Shown: positions 1 to 11,925, counted from the stretch's first letter. The stretch: 64,000 bases of DNA from Caprella mutica (GCA_947561585.1 CANNZV010001182.1:251902-315901), one strand, 5' to 3'. Notes: generated by a model from the letters alone, not told the origin. Made by a program: numbers and translations.

Positions 1-205
1 AAAATTTGGTACTGAAGTCATTTTTGCAGATATAAATTTCTACAGAACAATGACAATTTTCAATCGTCCTTTCAGCACATTCAATTTCAGAAAAGAAATA
101 TCCAAACAGCAATATCCATCACACTACTCTTCATCACTATTTCTGAGTAGCGCTATCTATCACTTTTGTATTTACTTACCTCTTATAAAGTAGTGATTCT
201 CTCGT

Positions 206-2099
206 GCCTCTTAGGTCTGCTTTCCCTCTGAATAGGTCTCACGCTCTTGCCAGTAATTGCATTCAAAGTTGGAGATCTTCTGAGTTAACTCGCTGAAGTC
301 AGAGTCTGATATGATAAGGAAGAGAAATGAAATTGAGAATTTGAACAAGTTGATGAATAAGATATAGGCAAATCCCTTATAAATAATTAATTAATTGTAT
401 CTAAAATTCACGGTTCCCTTATAAATAAAATCTGCCAATTGGATTACTGTAAAGACCAGGAGCTCAACTATCACTGTTCTCACCTGTTCTGTCTCAGTCC
501 ATTCATGAAAAACATAGATGCCAACATTGTTCCTGTCTTTCTCATCATTCACCAAGACTTTGAATTTACTTCAGCGTCTTAAGTAATATGAAGTCAGTGA
601 AGTTTGCCTGATGGATGAAACAATAATCATTGATATATTGTTGCAGAAGTGGTCTAATATACCTCGTATAAACTATACAAAAAATAAAAGCTATTGATGT
701 AACTAGCATATTATAGACTATTAATAAATTATTTCTCAATATTTATTCAAATAGAAAGTTAGAAGTTGCAAGTGATAAATAATTTTAGGTTTAACGTCTG
801 CTCCGACCATTTCTGGTCATATCACTGACTTAGAAAGTGAATAAAAACAAGGGACTGGAAGAAGCAGTCAGAAAGGACAGTGGCTACATGAGCAAAGTCA
901 TCATGTCATTTACCACCTTCGATAACATTGCTCAATGCTCATGGATGCAGAAAAGCTAATCCGTGAATACAGCCACTTACCAAGGAATGTGACGAAAATA
1001 GACATAAGAATCTGTGACTGAACTCACGGATGGAGGAGGAAAATGCAAAGGTGATAGTAAATGAAGCCTACCTAACACAACATTTAAGGCCTTGTAGTTG
1101 AAGAGCATAATTTTAGAGCTATTCTTCTTTTCTTCCATTCACCACAACCAGCTTTAAGATAGATCTCATGGGGAGCATAAAGGTTATCGAAAGCATGCCA
1201 GCACACGGTAATGTAGTCAATGCACCACTTCCTTTACCTGTTGAGAAAACTCTCAATCTTCTTTCCTCAAAGCTTCTGATCGCAGACAGAGTTCCTAGAG
1301 TTGCATCACTCCCTCCATATTGAGAGTGGAGATCTCAAAGACGTTCTATCCCTTGCGGTCAATCTCTGCAATGTGAGCGTACATTTCGATCTGCTCTTCC
1401 TTCATGTGATCCAGAATGATGACGTCACACATTTTGCACACGATGTACTTGGCTGAAAAGAAAAAGAAATTATTGACCAAAACAGTACCTATGGAAAAAA
1501 GGCTATCTGTTCAAATAACCAAAAGTTATGAGTTGATTATATCATTCAAAATTTTAATTAATTATATAAGATATTTTTAAGATCAACTTCGCATATCACT
1601 CACAAGAACATGTGATATATTCAAAGTGAACCTTGCATGTAATACAGTAAAATTCCTCTATAGTGAATGTAGATTCCTGAGTAAAAGAACTACCCCAATT
1701 AGAGAACAAATTTTCTTTGATCTACCATAAATAGCCATCAATTTTAGAAAACTAATGGCACTTCATTGCAGACTAAGATTTTAAAAGTTTGTACCATGCA
1801 AATTCTTGAATTTTTACATTTATTCAAAGTTCTTACATTAAAGTTTATTACTTTATATGCGAGTTATTCAATGTCAGATCTTCATTATCTAGAGTTAAAT
1901 GAATGATGAAGACACACCTGCATTGTGATATCCACAGAGGAGTAGGCAGCATAGACAGGTTCTGGCTCACCTCCTCCTAGAAGACAAAAGAGTTCTTCTT
2001 GCCAATCTTCACTGACACCAAGCAGTCCATGGCTATTCCTTTGAGGGATTTGTGGCGGAAGAATGCCTGCATACCTCATCAGCTTGATGTAGTCAGCAG
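206..2099 (-). pseudogene. Degenerate multi-exon gene relic, product unknown
   Basis: On the minus strand several exon-like blocks are flanked by plausible splice sites. Block A (2099-1918) follows a TTAG acceptor, begins ADYIKLMRYAGILPPQ in the open frame and ends in CAG before GT. Block B (1452-1238) follows a T-rich CAG acceptor and reads AKYIVCKMCDVIILDHMKEE, but meets TAG twice where CAG (Gln) would fit, then a TGA. Weaker blocks lie near 555-470 (VLVNDEKDRNNVGIYVFHE) and 340-206. A dispersed repeat sits between blocks B and C. Blocks A and B look like real former coding sequence because they are open, codon-like and splice-bounded. I do not recognise the family. The stops suggest a pseudogene or captured gene fragment; an assembly error is a less likely alternative. 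Confidence 0.4.
780..1125 (-). repeat. Dispersed repeat X, copy 1
   Basis: This block, read on minus, matches 9866-10155 and 20040-20360. Shared landmarks are GTGTTAGGTAGGCTTCATTT, the words CTCATGGATGCAGAAAAGCT and CACTTACCAAGGAATGTGAC, and an end at GACGTTAAA. It is about 330 bp, has no long open frame and no clear terminal repeats, so its class (SINE-like or fragment of a larger element) is open. Confidence 0.6.
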
Positions 2100-2103
2100 C
2101 TAA

Positions 2104-2932
2104 CTATAAAGGAAAAGTTGGTATCAGTATTATGGAACAGTCATCAAAACTTAACAACAATCATCTTATAGCTATTTGTCAAAAAGAAGATAATCACAAC
2201 TTTGCAAGCTTGAGAATAAAGTAATGCAGCTAGTTAGTTATATGAAATATATTTACAATCATTCTTAACTTTACATGAGAATTTAATTTCAAAACAATTT
2301 CTATAAATTATGACCTTAAATTTGGATTGAACTATCCCAATAAAATTATCTCCATTTCACACAATTAACTCATTTAATTGCACACTATCAATGCTGTACA
2401 TTGTTATTGGCATGTAAATGTATTATCAACTTCATTAATTTTCAAAATAAGTACAATCCTTTTTTAGTCATTTGATGGATACTGTATTTCTCTATCAATA
2501 GTTAGCAAGCTAGCTGTATCTCCAAAACATATGCAGTAATTACATGTAAATATAGGAATTAATTACAAAATAGTACCTAAGATCTTGCACAGATATATTT
2601 CCCCTCAAAAAACATTTCCATATATCTTTGGTGACATTGACACACTTTGCAAACTGGTATATTACTAATATTAGCAGTACAATCTTTGCTAACAATAGCC
2701 ATAATTATTAGCAAAGATTTCAGAGTTGTGCTTAAAGAAATACCTAAAATTGGCAAAAAATGCACAATTTCTATGCATCCAGTAGGCAGTACCTAGTGTT
2801 AACCATCAATTTTTTTGACTATTTCTTTATAATTTAAAATATTTATGAATTATGGTGAAGTATTCAATCTTACAGTCACAGATACTTATTAGTAACCTGG
2901 TGCTCACTAGTACACTGATAGGCCATGTTTCA
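2104..2932. other. AT-rich stretch without a recognised gene
   Basis: No open frame with codon-like composition or splice context was seen. At 2550-2575 there is a weak match to the AATATAGGAATTAATT core found in the MITEs elsewhere in the window. Confidence 0.4.
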
Positions 2933-3186
2933 GAGGCTGGAAAATTGTAAGCCAATTTTTGAGCCAACATTTCAATAAAATTCTGAGCCAAGCCAATTAG
3001 AATTTGGCTCATATTTTGAAGATTTCAAACCAAAATTAACATGGGAACATAGGAATTAATTCAAAATTTAAAGCCAATTAGACTGTATTTAGACATATGA
3101 GTTTTGCCTTTTGAAATCTATTATCTACCTAAGTCCTAGAACCTAAGCCAATTAATTGGCTTTAACTGACATACTCTGTAACATGG
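2933..3186. mobile_element. hAT-like MITE, GCCAATT word family
   Basis: The element opens with CCATGTTTCAGAGG and closes with CTCTGTAACATGG, an imperfect inverted repeat. The body repeats the word GCCAATT or its complement AATTGGC about eight times and contains AACATGGGAACATAGGAATT, the core shared with other MITE families here. Flanking octamers CTGATAGG and ATAATAGG agree at six of eight positions, consistent with an eroded 8-bp duplication. Non-coding. A cleaner copy with a perfect TSD is at 32107-33148. Confidence 0.65.
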
Positions 3187-3442
3187 ATAATAGGCTATAT
3201 TAATTATTATTAATTAGGTTAAGCCTTCAGGTAGGCATTATTACTAGTGTTGCTGTAAGCTGGTATAAGTCAACAAAAAAAAAGCTGTAGACATTTTCCT
3301 TACTTTGGCTAATCTTCCAAGGTTGAAGGCTCCAACTGTCCAACATTTTTCCTTCTAAAATAAGTATTAAAATTAATGGTATTATTAATATATACCATCA
3401 TTAATTAGCAATTAATAATACTATATAGTAATATAATATAGT

Positions 3443-3720
3443 AAAAAGTCCTCTGAATGAGTCTGCACTGACAGCCTCCAAAATAAAGATTCTTGTCATG
3501 TCAGAGACTCAGAGGACTTTTAGCTATTTATTCCTATAAGGCTACTACCAAAAATGTTACTCATTAGGTATTTTAGCATGAAAAATGTTGGAGAATTAGG
3601 TGGCCAAAATTAAGGAAAATTTATATTTTTTCTCCAGGTTCTTAGAAAATCAGAAGTCTGAGAAGAGTTCACAGTTCAGTGCACAAATACCTAGCTACAG
3701 TCTACAGAGTACAAACTAAA
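3443..3720. repeat. MITE-like relic with a 13-bp-arm hairpin
   Basis: AAAAGTCCTCTGA at the left and TCAGAGGACTTTT ending at 3521 form inverted arms. The following sequence (TTTAGCTATTTATTCCTATA, then GTGCACAAATACCTAGCTACAGTCT) resembles the TCGGTGGA/TTGGAGGA MITE families at 11681, 47052 and 47778, so this is probably a worn copy. Confidence 0.4.
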
Positions 3721-3721
3721 C

Positions 3722-5239
3722 TTCATGAACATCAGATTACAGTTACAGCAACAATAATAATGTCTGGGTACCTTAAGGTTCAACTTCAACCTAGGTTATT
3801 AATGATAATTTGACCCTAGCCCCTATTCCTAGGTACGGGAAGGTACCTAATATTATATTATCAATCAAGCAGAGTATATTTGGCTGACATTATGTCGACG
3901 ATGAATCGATGATATCATGATGAGACCCAAATTTACCATCAAACAAATAAGCTACCTAGGTACAATTCTGGCATGACACTTCATAAAATACTATATCGTC
4001 GAACGAATAGCATATCTAAGTAGTTAGTACCTAGGTAATGATTTTCATTATAAATTAAAATGAAAGATAACGGAGATTGTAGGTATCTAAACTCAAGACC
4101 TAGTGGCCATAGCCTACATGCTAGGTAGGTATAGAATAATAGAGGTACTTTAGGTAGGTACCTTAATTTTAAAAATTGAAATACCTAGGTATCTTGGAAC
4201 TTACCTATTTGTGTTAGGTAGAAGAACTGGGTTGATTTCTTTGGCTCTATCTAATACACTTTTTATATTTCGATAAAATGGGTACCTAATTATAAATCAT
4301 ACGAAATGCAATCAGTCTGATTAACAATTTTATGGTAGTACATATTAAATATTAAACTGGCGTATAACAGATTTAGACTGACGTTGGACTGACGCTACAT
4401 ATAGTATACACTGGGGCTGCGCTCGCATTGTTCCAATAATATCGACGCTCAAAGTTCACGATAACTAATTCTAGGTATATAGATAGCATTATTTTCATCC
4501 AGTTACCAAAGTATTTCACAAAATTTGTACTGGATAATTTTAATCAATAAACTAAATCTGAGATCGGGTTTCCCAAAAATATTTAAATCATCGATAACAA
4601 TATAATTAAGGTCTTTTTAAAAGAACATTCTGGATATATATAATTCACTATGCGGCAAATGTTTGTGATATACCTACGTCAAAAATTAATGTTTTTTATG
4701 AAAAAGTTCGTAATATGAACAGAAAGAATTAATATATCACGAAATATTATGTAAGGAGTAACTAAAATGTATGTGTATATTTTTTATCACTGTACATATA
4801 GGTTCAATTGATTTAATGATTTTTCATTTTCAATATTATTACCTATAGGCTAATTCAAACTCGTTATGATTAATAATTGATGGTATAATAAATAATGGAA
4901 CGAAACACGTAACTCTATTTAATATTTAAAATATATTTTTTACATTGCTACATTTGTTACATAATTTTTTTGCACAGTTTTTATATTTCTAAATTCTTTT
5001 ACATATTTTTTAAATAAATATTTCTATAGCTAGCAAAAAAAATTCTAGAATAATTTTGTACCTAATATTTTACAAAAAAAAAAGTTAGATAAATTTTTTT
5101 ACAAATTTTTTTCTTTAAATATCTAGCCTTCTATTTATATAATTTACTTTTGATATACCCCATAAATTTTAATACGCAAGTACACTAGTAGTTATATAAT
5201 GGAAAGCGGCCTGAAACATACAGTATAATAGGTATGAAG
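3722..5239. other. AT-rich, TAGGTA-dense intergenic DNA
   Basis: From about 3780 to 4260 the hexamers TAGGTA, CCTAGG and GGTACC recur densely without a fixed period (cryptic simplicity). From 4900 to 5160 the sequence is a series of T and A runs. No gene was seen. Confidence 0.4.
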
Positions 5240-5523
5240 CGGCTCTTATATGTTTAGTCAACATCGCAGCAACAAATACTTAAAATCAATTTGCGTGTAT
5301 AATTATAGATGTTTTGCCAACATCGTGCCGACAAATAATATTAATCTGTCGGCCGACTGTTGTAGGAACGACGTCCTGCCGACAAATAATATCCATCCGA
5401 CGGCCGTATGTTGTGTAGCCGACGTTGTGCCGATGTCGAAATGAATCAATTTGCCGATGCACGACGTTGCCACAAGGTTACCGATGCACGCCAGCATACG
5501 GCCGACGTTGCAATGTTTGCTGG
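5240..5523. repeat. GCCGAC-word repeat ending TGTTTGCTGGGA
   Basis: A GC-richer block in AT-rich DNA built from variants of GCCGACAAATAATAT, GTCGGCCGAC and GCCGATGCACGACGTTG. It ends in CAATGTTTGCTGGGA. The complement, TCCCAGCAAACATGAATG, opens the block at 63563 near the other end of the window, which is built from a different word (GACATCGA/GATATCC). This suggests one family of termini carrying different internal words. The short open frames on both strands are by-products of the repeat. Confidence 0.5.
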
Positions 5524-5559
5524 GATGTTAGATCACGTACTCTATTAAGGCCCTTTTAA

Positions 5560-6746
5560 AGGTCCCTCCAAGCAAATATTTTTATGGCCTTATTCAACGA
5601 TCGAGGGTAATGTTTCCTATCATTTTGCTGCAAACCGCATCGAATTTGGTAGCATATTTTTAATTTTATATGCTTTTAAAGATTTTTATATTTTATAATC
5701 AAAACTCTACAAAACCTATTTCACTTCCGACTTACTAATTTAAGAAATTTTCAGCCTGAAGAAAAAGAATGTACACCATTTGTTTTGATTGTCAACTAGG
5801 TATAAGGTTTAAAGGTCCCCTCCAGGCAAATTTTATTATTGCTTAAATCAACGAGGCTAATGATTCTTATCATTTTACTGCAAACCCCATCAAATTTGAT
5901 AGCATATTTTTAATTTTATATGCGTTTAAAGATTTTTTATGATCAAAACTCTACAAAACCTATTTTCCTTCCGACTTTCTAATTTTCAGTCAGCAGAAGA
6001 AGAATGTACACCATTTGTTTTGATTGTCAACTAGGTGTAAGGTTTAATAAATCTATTTAATTTTCGTGTGAAGGTATAAACTCGGATAAACTTTTAATAA
6101 ACGTGTATATACTTAATGAAACAATTAATATTTAAAACTAAGGCCAAAAACGCATTTTAAGTTAAAAATCTAAATTTACAATCAAAACAAAGAGTGTACA
6201 ATCTTCTTTCTCAGCGTCAGGTTAGTGATTCGCTCAATTGTTGCTCACAGAGTATTAAAAAACTTTAAAAGCAAATAATAAAATATATACTGAACCGAAT
6301 TGTATGCGATTTGCAGAATAATGATCGTAGACCTTAGTTCTACAATATTATGTTATAAACTTATTTTTTTCCCGGAGCCTGGAGAGGACCTTTAATAAAT
6401 CCATTTAATATTCGTATAAAGATATAAAATTGAATGAACTTATAATAGAAACGTTTATATACTTTAGGAAACAATTAATATCTAAAATAAAGGCCGAAAA
6501 TGCATTGTTTGTTTATAAAATTCAAGTTTGTAATCAAAACAAAGAGTGTACAATCTTTTTCTTGAGCATCAGATTAGTGATTCGCTCAATTGTTGCTCAC
6601 AGAGTATTAAAAAACTTTAAAAACAAATTATAAAATATTTACTGAACCGAATTGTATGCGGTTTGCAGAATAATGATCGTAGACCTTATTAGTTCTATAA
6701 TATTAAGTTATAAACTCATTTTTTTCACGGAGCCTAGAGAGGACCT
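5560..6746. mobile_element. TTAA-targeting MITE, interrupted by a second copy
   Basis: The outer copy begins AGGTCCCTCCAAGC after TTAA (5556-5559) and ends GAGAGGACCT before TTAA (6747-6750). It is split by the inner copy at 5813-6391; removing insert and duplication leaves about 604 bp. Terminal motif AGGTCC[C/T]CTCCA[A/G]GC is shared by both ends. No coding capacity. TTAA target and AGG-type ends fit the piggyBac or Kolobok superfamilies; which one cannot be settled without an autonomous partner. Related copies lie at 20346, 21394, 22117 and 26505. Confidence 0.8.
5813..6391. mobile_element. TTAA-targeting MITE inserted in a relative
   Basis: A 579-bp copy flanked by TTAA on both sides (5809-5812 and 6392-6395), sitting inside the outer element. 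The uninterrupted counterpart of the target (GTTTTAATAAATCC) is visible in the copy at 22117-22706, which gives an internal empty-site control. One terminal half contains the phrase ACACCATTTGTTTTGATTG, the other GTACAATCTTCTTTCTCAG. Confidence 0.85.
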
Positions 6747-6795
6747 TTAAGGCCCTTTTACACGTACACTCATTACCTTCGGAATTCCTGTTTGA

Positions 6796-7093
6796 GGAAC
6801 TAAGCCTGGAGGGAGTGATATGGGACTGGAAGGAGTGATATGGGAGGGAGGAGAACCGGAGGAGTGGAAGGAATCAAAGACTGTTATGATATCAAAGACG
6901 AGGAGACCAAAAGTGTCAGAGCTAAGACTCATAGCTCTGACAGATATATCATACAAGTTGCTGATGAAGATAGTAAAAGAGAAGGTGGAGCGGCATGTGG
7001 AGGAGAATGGGATGAGGCGCGAGGAGCAAGCAGGTTTCACGAAAGGGGGAGAGATTCTCGACAACCTGGTGATCTTGCAAGAATGTGTTAAGG
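6796..7093 (+). pseudogene. Non-LTR reverse transcriptase fragment
   Basis: The frame from 6820 reads GVIWEGGEPEEWKESKTVMI, then SELRLIALTDISYKLLMKIV, then EEQAGFTKGGEILDNLVILQ. These are the first conserved blocks of a LINE reverse transcriptase (W..S..I.K, RPI.L....YK, Q.GF..GR...D), lacking the catalytic YADD block. The fragment is bounded on the left by AAGGCCCTTTTACACGTACA and on the right by AAGGGCCGTACACACGTAGG, so it may have been carried inside a DNA element with ends of that kind. Catalytically dead as it stands. Confidence 0.6.
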
Positions 7094-8840
7094 GCCGTAC
7101 ACACGTAGGGTTTTTTAAGTCTTTCCACCAGACTTTTTTCTCCGCTTTTCCACCAGACTTTTGATTCAAAAGTCAATAGCGTCCACACGTGGATTGACTT
7201 TTGAATCTCGTGGATTTACATGTCGTGCAATTAACTACTCATGTCGGCGACATAAGTCCTTCCCCATTTTTTTAAACTAGGTAACTAACCTAGGTAGTTA
7301 GTAACTGTTAACTACCTAGGATAGTTAAAATTACTAATTACCTGGGTTAGTTATTTACTAATTATATAGGTTAGTTACTTTTACCTAGATTAATTAATTA
7401 CTAGAGAACTACCTACCTAGATTACTAAGATTATTTAGCTACTAATTAACTTAGTTTGATAATTTTTTGAAGTTTATTACAATATTTAGTAATAAACTAA
7501 CCGAGATTATTTTCGCTTCATTTGATTTAATGATTAACCTAATCCACTCAACAAATGTAATTTAGCTAATAGGTATATAAAGTTTAGGTAAAAGTATTAA
7601 TACGTATAGGTACTAGGTACCATATACCTATATATGTATTGCGTTATAATAAATAAAATAAAGGTATTAGCTAATAGGTAATATGTTATTTTACTAAAAT
7701 ATACTATACTAAAAAAAAGTTTAAAGAAACATTACTAGGTATTATCAATTTTACTGGCAGTCTTTTATTAAAAGGAAAATATGAGAATTCTTCACCTCAA
7801 AGGTAAACAAATGACTTTATCACTTTTAGTTTAATTTATAGCTTAATATTTTACCAACCAAGGTTAAAGAAACACATACAAATATTTAATAATTAAATAT
7901 TGAAATGATGCCTACCTATATAAGAAAATGATACACAATAATATAAATGATAAATCCTAATATAAATGATACATCCTAATATAAATAACGAGCAAATAAG
8001 AACTAAGTAATTTGATATGAAATGCGATTTGGCAATGCTTTGGAGGTAGGTAGGGTAGCCAGTAAATTGTAGGCTAGGCTGAGTAGGTAAGAAGGTAGGT
8101 TCCAGACTAAAACCTGCAATATAAATTTAATCTTTGCAAATCCATATATACAGTAATATTAATTGTTCCTACTCTATACATATATCAGGTATATTTATTA
8201 AATTCTAAACACAACTTACCCTATTAAGGGAATATAAACTTTAGTAAAAGAGCTCTGTAGTTTGGTATTGATGCAGGAGCAGATAAGTATAGCACGTAAT
8301 TAACTGAGTTATTGTGAGTGAAAGAGGACGCTGCAAATGCTAGGCTACTTATATACCCTGTCACTAATGACTACCTGGCAACTTTCGTATGCCAGTTATT
8401 CTATTTATTTTGAATTTAATCTATTATTTTTACTGAAACTATAAACTAAAAATTATTATTGAACTAAACATAAACATCAAAGGAAACTACTTAAATATTG
8501 AAAAATGAAAAGTACCTAATACTAACTAAAAATAAAATTAACATTGTACAGACAATACCAGACATGTTCCGAACAGAGGGAACAAAGAAACATTCTAGAA
8601 GAAATTAAAATATTATGGAAACTTAAAATTAGAACATGACAGTGCCAAAATAATATATATGGTGTCACCACAACAGTGATGAATCAAACGTTGTTTTTAT
8701 CAGGAAAACAGTTTTAATCAATTTTCAATAATTAATATCAAACTGTGAAAATTGGACTCGCTTCATGCATATTATTTAATAATAAAGAAAGGGGGTGGGA
8801 GGGCGGTGTGTCTAGTTAATATGATAGATAATCCTTAGTT
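7094..8840. other. Intergenic DNA with worn repeats
   Basis: Contains a hairpin at about 7170-7208 (arms ATTCAAAAGTCAA and TTGACTTTTGAAT), cryptic TAGTTA/CCTAGG simplicity at 7270-7450, and AT-rich sequence. No supported gene. Confidence 0.4.
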
Positions 8841-8920
8841 ATGGCTGTACGTGTAAAAGCGCATCAGTAATCACTCACGCTCATTGCTTTTATGGGCGGG
8901 GTCTAAAATTTTCATAGGGA

Positions 8921-8987
8921 ATGAATGCGGGGAAAAGAGTGTACGTGTAAAGGCCCTTTTACACGTACACTCTTTTCCCGCATTCAT
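8921..8987. repeat. Near-perfect 67-nt palindrome of two abutting element ends
   Basis: ATGAATGCGG...GTACGTGTAAAGG is followed at once by its complement CCCTTTTACACGTAC...CGCATTCAT, with only two 1-nt gaps. The same end sequence (GGCCCTTTTACACGTACACT) occurs alone at 6752. This looks like two copies of one element joined end to end. A second hairpin, TTATCGTCA-TGGGG-TGACGATAA, follows immediately. Confidence 0.6.
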
Positions 8988-9012
8988 TTATCGTCATGGG
9001 GTGACGATAAAT

Positions 9013-9685
9013 GGTATTTTGATCAATTTCGAAATAGTGGTTCTAAAACAGTTTAATGGTTAGTAAATAAATTTATTCTCAATATTGATTCAATTTTACA
9101 TACTTAGATAGCTTTAACCCATTTATTGACCTACTGGAACTCAATTATAGGGTGGTAAGCAGGGGGGGGGGAAGTAATTAGAGGAGAGGGACCTATACAT
9201 ATATATAATAGAATCAGAATAGTTGATTATACTATTCAATATACCTTTTGTTCATCTGAATAATGATTAGTAAATAGACAAAATTTGATTTAAATAGAAA
9301 AAGTGTCACCTAATTTGATAAAACGTAGAAAATTTTCATAAGTTTTAGACATGCAATGTTGTTGTATTGCCGTACATGTTTGCACATCTGCGTGTGATAT
9401 TCATAATTAATATATAGCTGGTATTCATCTTAAAATCATTTAATAGGTAGATTAGTGTTTACATTTCTCTGAGATTCAGTTAATTATTATTTGCACAGTT
9501 TAGCTACGATGATATATATTTTGTGAACTTCATCTATTTGGAAAAACAAACAACGTGATCTATCAAAATTTCGATACGACTTTGGTTTTCTAAAACTTTT
9601 TCCTCTCAAAATAAATTGATAATTTAATAAGAAGGAAATTAAAATTATTTTTGCTTTGATTAATTACTTACGTAGGGTTTTTTAC
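9013..9685. other. AT-rich intergenic DNA
   Basis: Includes a run of nine or so G at about 9160 and otherwise AT-rich sequence. No gene, clear terminal repeat or satellite was seen. Confidence 0.35.
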
Positions 9686-10155
9686 GTCTGTTGCAGAATC
9701 GGAGGCCAATTCACTGACTTCAAAATGTAATTTTATTAAGATGAGATTCATGAAAAAAGTCAAATACCACCTGTTGGTGTCTAGCTCATGGATGCAGGAA
9801 AGCTACTCCGTGAATGTATTCACTTACCAAAAATGTGACGAAGAAGTACTTAGATCTTTGTGTTAGGTAGAGTCGTAGGCTTCATTTACTATCAACTCTT
9901 CATTTTCCTCACCTATTCGTGATTGCAGCGAACGGTGCTTGTGTCTCTTTTCGTTACATTCCTTGGTAAGGGACTGCTTTCACTGAGTAGCTTTTCTACA
10001 TCCATGAGCATTGTCACCGACGGCGACGGTGGTAGGTGACTTTGTTCATGAAGCAACTTTTCTTTCTGACTGCTTCTTCGAGTCCTTTGTATTTAATTTC
10101 ATTTTGACATCAGCGATAATATGACCTTTGGCTCCGAAGCAGACGTTAAACCCGT
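9686..10155. repeat. Dispersed repeat X, two copies head to head
   Basis: Bases 9686-9865 carry the same orientation as copy 1 (CTCATGGATGCAGGAAAGCT then CTTACC), while 9866-10155 run in the opposite orientation (TAGCTTTTCTACATCCATGAG, ending CAGACGTTAAACCC). Together they form a loose inverted repeat. No coding frame survives on either strand. Confidence 0.5.
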
Positions 10156-10210
10156 ACTACAATCATTAATTTCTCCATTCTAGCATCATTTAATTCCCTA
10201 CTCAGCCAAC

Positions 10211-10425
10211 TTTTCCCCCATTCTACCTAATTTCCCCCCATGCTACCTAATTTCTTCCATTCTACCTAATTTCCCCCATTCTACCTAATTTCCCCCATTC
10301 CGCCTAATTTCCCCCATTCTACCTATTTCCCCCCATTCTTCCTAATTTTCCCCATGCTACCTAATTTTCCCCCATTCTACTGGATTTCCCCCACTCTATC
10401 TGATTTTTCCCCATCCTGCCAGCTG
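10211..10425. repeat. Minisatellite, about 20-bp unit, about 11 copies
   Basis: Tandem variants of CCCCCATTCTACCTAATTT with units of 19-21 bp. Units degrade towards the right end (ACTGGATTT, ATCTGATTT). Not coding and not CRISPR-like, since there are no spacers. Confidence 0.85.
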
Positions 10426-10429
10426 TTCA

Positions 10430-11020
10430 ATGAAAATTTTATTCTGTGGACGATATCACCCATGTATCCAGGATACAGTAACATTGGGTATGGTAATCAG
10501 CTGATCGAATCTATAGTTTGACGTGACCACCGAGTGACTGGAAATGGCAACTCTGACCACACTTTGAAACATGGAAAAACCTACTCAAACTTAGTCACTT
10601 CTAAATTTAATTTTTTCTTATAATTACTAACTAGGCATTGGTTAAATTGAATTTCCATTATTTTTTTCCTTATTTGTTATTCATAGGAACTATAATTTAG
10701 CAGTTAACTAGCACTAGTTTAGGCTTCTAGGTAGCATATTTTCAAGACCCTATTTTTTATAGATAAGTTAAAGAAATGAATAATAAAAACACACCTGAAT
10801 TATATCTATATATTCAACTTTAAGGTTCAATCGCCATTTTCGCTTTTCTTTTGCACGAAACCCTTATAAAATGACTTCAAACTTCTCGATATTAACATGC
10901 AAATACGAGGAATTATGAGCCGCTCGGTCACAAACAAGGAATGTGTTGTTGTGGTGACGTCATTTTTTTGTGTCGTCTGCTAGGTACTATACCCGATTAT
11001 GTTCCTGTACCGTGCATGTA
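10430..11020. repeat. Segmental repeat R, copy 1
   Basis: Collinear with 33157-34545: both carry GGGTATG..GGTAATCA, CACACTTTGAAACATGG, TCACTTCTAAATTTAATTTT, CTAACTAGGCATTG and TTATAAAATGACTT in the same order. Copy 2 is longer because it contains two precise insertions (33191-33832 and 34101-34244), so copy 1 serves as the empty-site reference. Confidence 0.75.
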
Positions 11021-11680
11021 TCGATCCACATGACGAAAAATGGATAATAACATGTGACGATATTTGGTTTCAACATGTCGATAATTGGAGTTTTTCAGAT
11101 ATAATATTTAATTCAATGTGGATTAATTTATACTAAACGAATTGCATAGTACTTTATATGGTTTAAAAGATTTGAATTTCATCTTTTAGTTGGTTCTGTC
11201 GTATATGCATTAGTAGAAAAGAGAGTTAAACAATAATAATAGTTTTGAAGGAAACTAGCTCTTAAATGTCCGATAAATGGGGACTTCCCCCTATGTAGGC
11301 TAGTACCTATATTGTTTTTTTTTTCTATATGACCGAAGATGTGAAACTGACTGGAAATTCGTAACTTATGTGTGATAGAATAAAGTTACCTTTCAATCAC
11401 CAACATTCAAAACGTCTTTTGAATGTAAATACTTCCCTATGCTACTCTGAATCATAATCCAGTGATAATCATGTGTGGCAATATTCCCATATTCAAGCAT
11501 GTATGGATTATGAGCTGGGACCTGTTGTAAACCGTGAGAGTTGTGTTGTGACACTCAATATTGTTTGAGTAACTGTCTGTAAATACGTATGAAAGCAGCT
11601 GATGTAGCTGGTGGTAAAAATTTATTGTAGTCTGTAAATATGGAGCTGTAGTTTATTAAGATTCGAAGATACTGTACCAG
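11021..11680. other. Intergenic DNA, nothing recognised
   Basis: AT-rich sequence without codon-like open frames, terminal repeats or tandem structure that I can support. Confidence 0.35.
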
Positions 11681-11925
11681 ATTGTATTTGGTGGTAAATT
11701 CCAATGATATGTCGGGAGATATTCAATTTCTCTAATAAAAAAATTCCTTCAATCTCTGAGGATATTTAGCTATTAATTCCTATATTACCATTAATTTTTG
11801 GAGGAGAAACTGGAAAAATGTTGAAGGACTAGACAAATTGATGAAAAATGTTGGCAGCTATTTCTCAGATTTTTGAAAAAGTCAGAGGAGTTCAGTGCAC
11901 CGAATACAAACTGGATTAGATACAG
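11681..11925. mobile_element. hAT-like MITE, TTGGAGGA word family
   Basis: Opens CCAGATTGTATTTGGTGG and closes CCGAATACAAACTGG, with the core CCTATATTACCATTAATTTT in the middle. Same family as 32849-33079 (perfect 8-bp TSD there) and 47778-48015. Non-coding; about 245 bp. Confidence 0.65.

Noticed and set aside
6747..7188. Minus-strand open frames over the RT fragment
   Set aside because: The plus frame carries ordered RT motifs, and the minus frames do not resemble any family.
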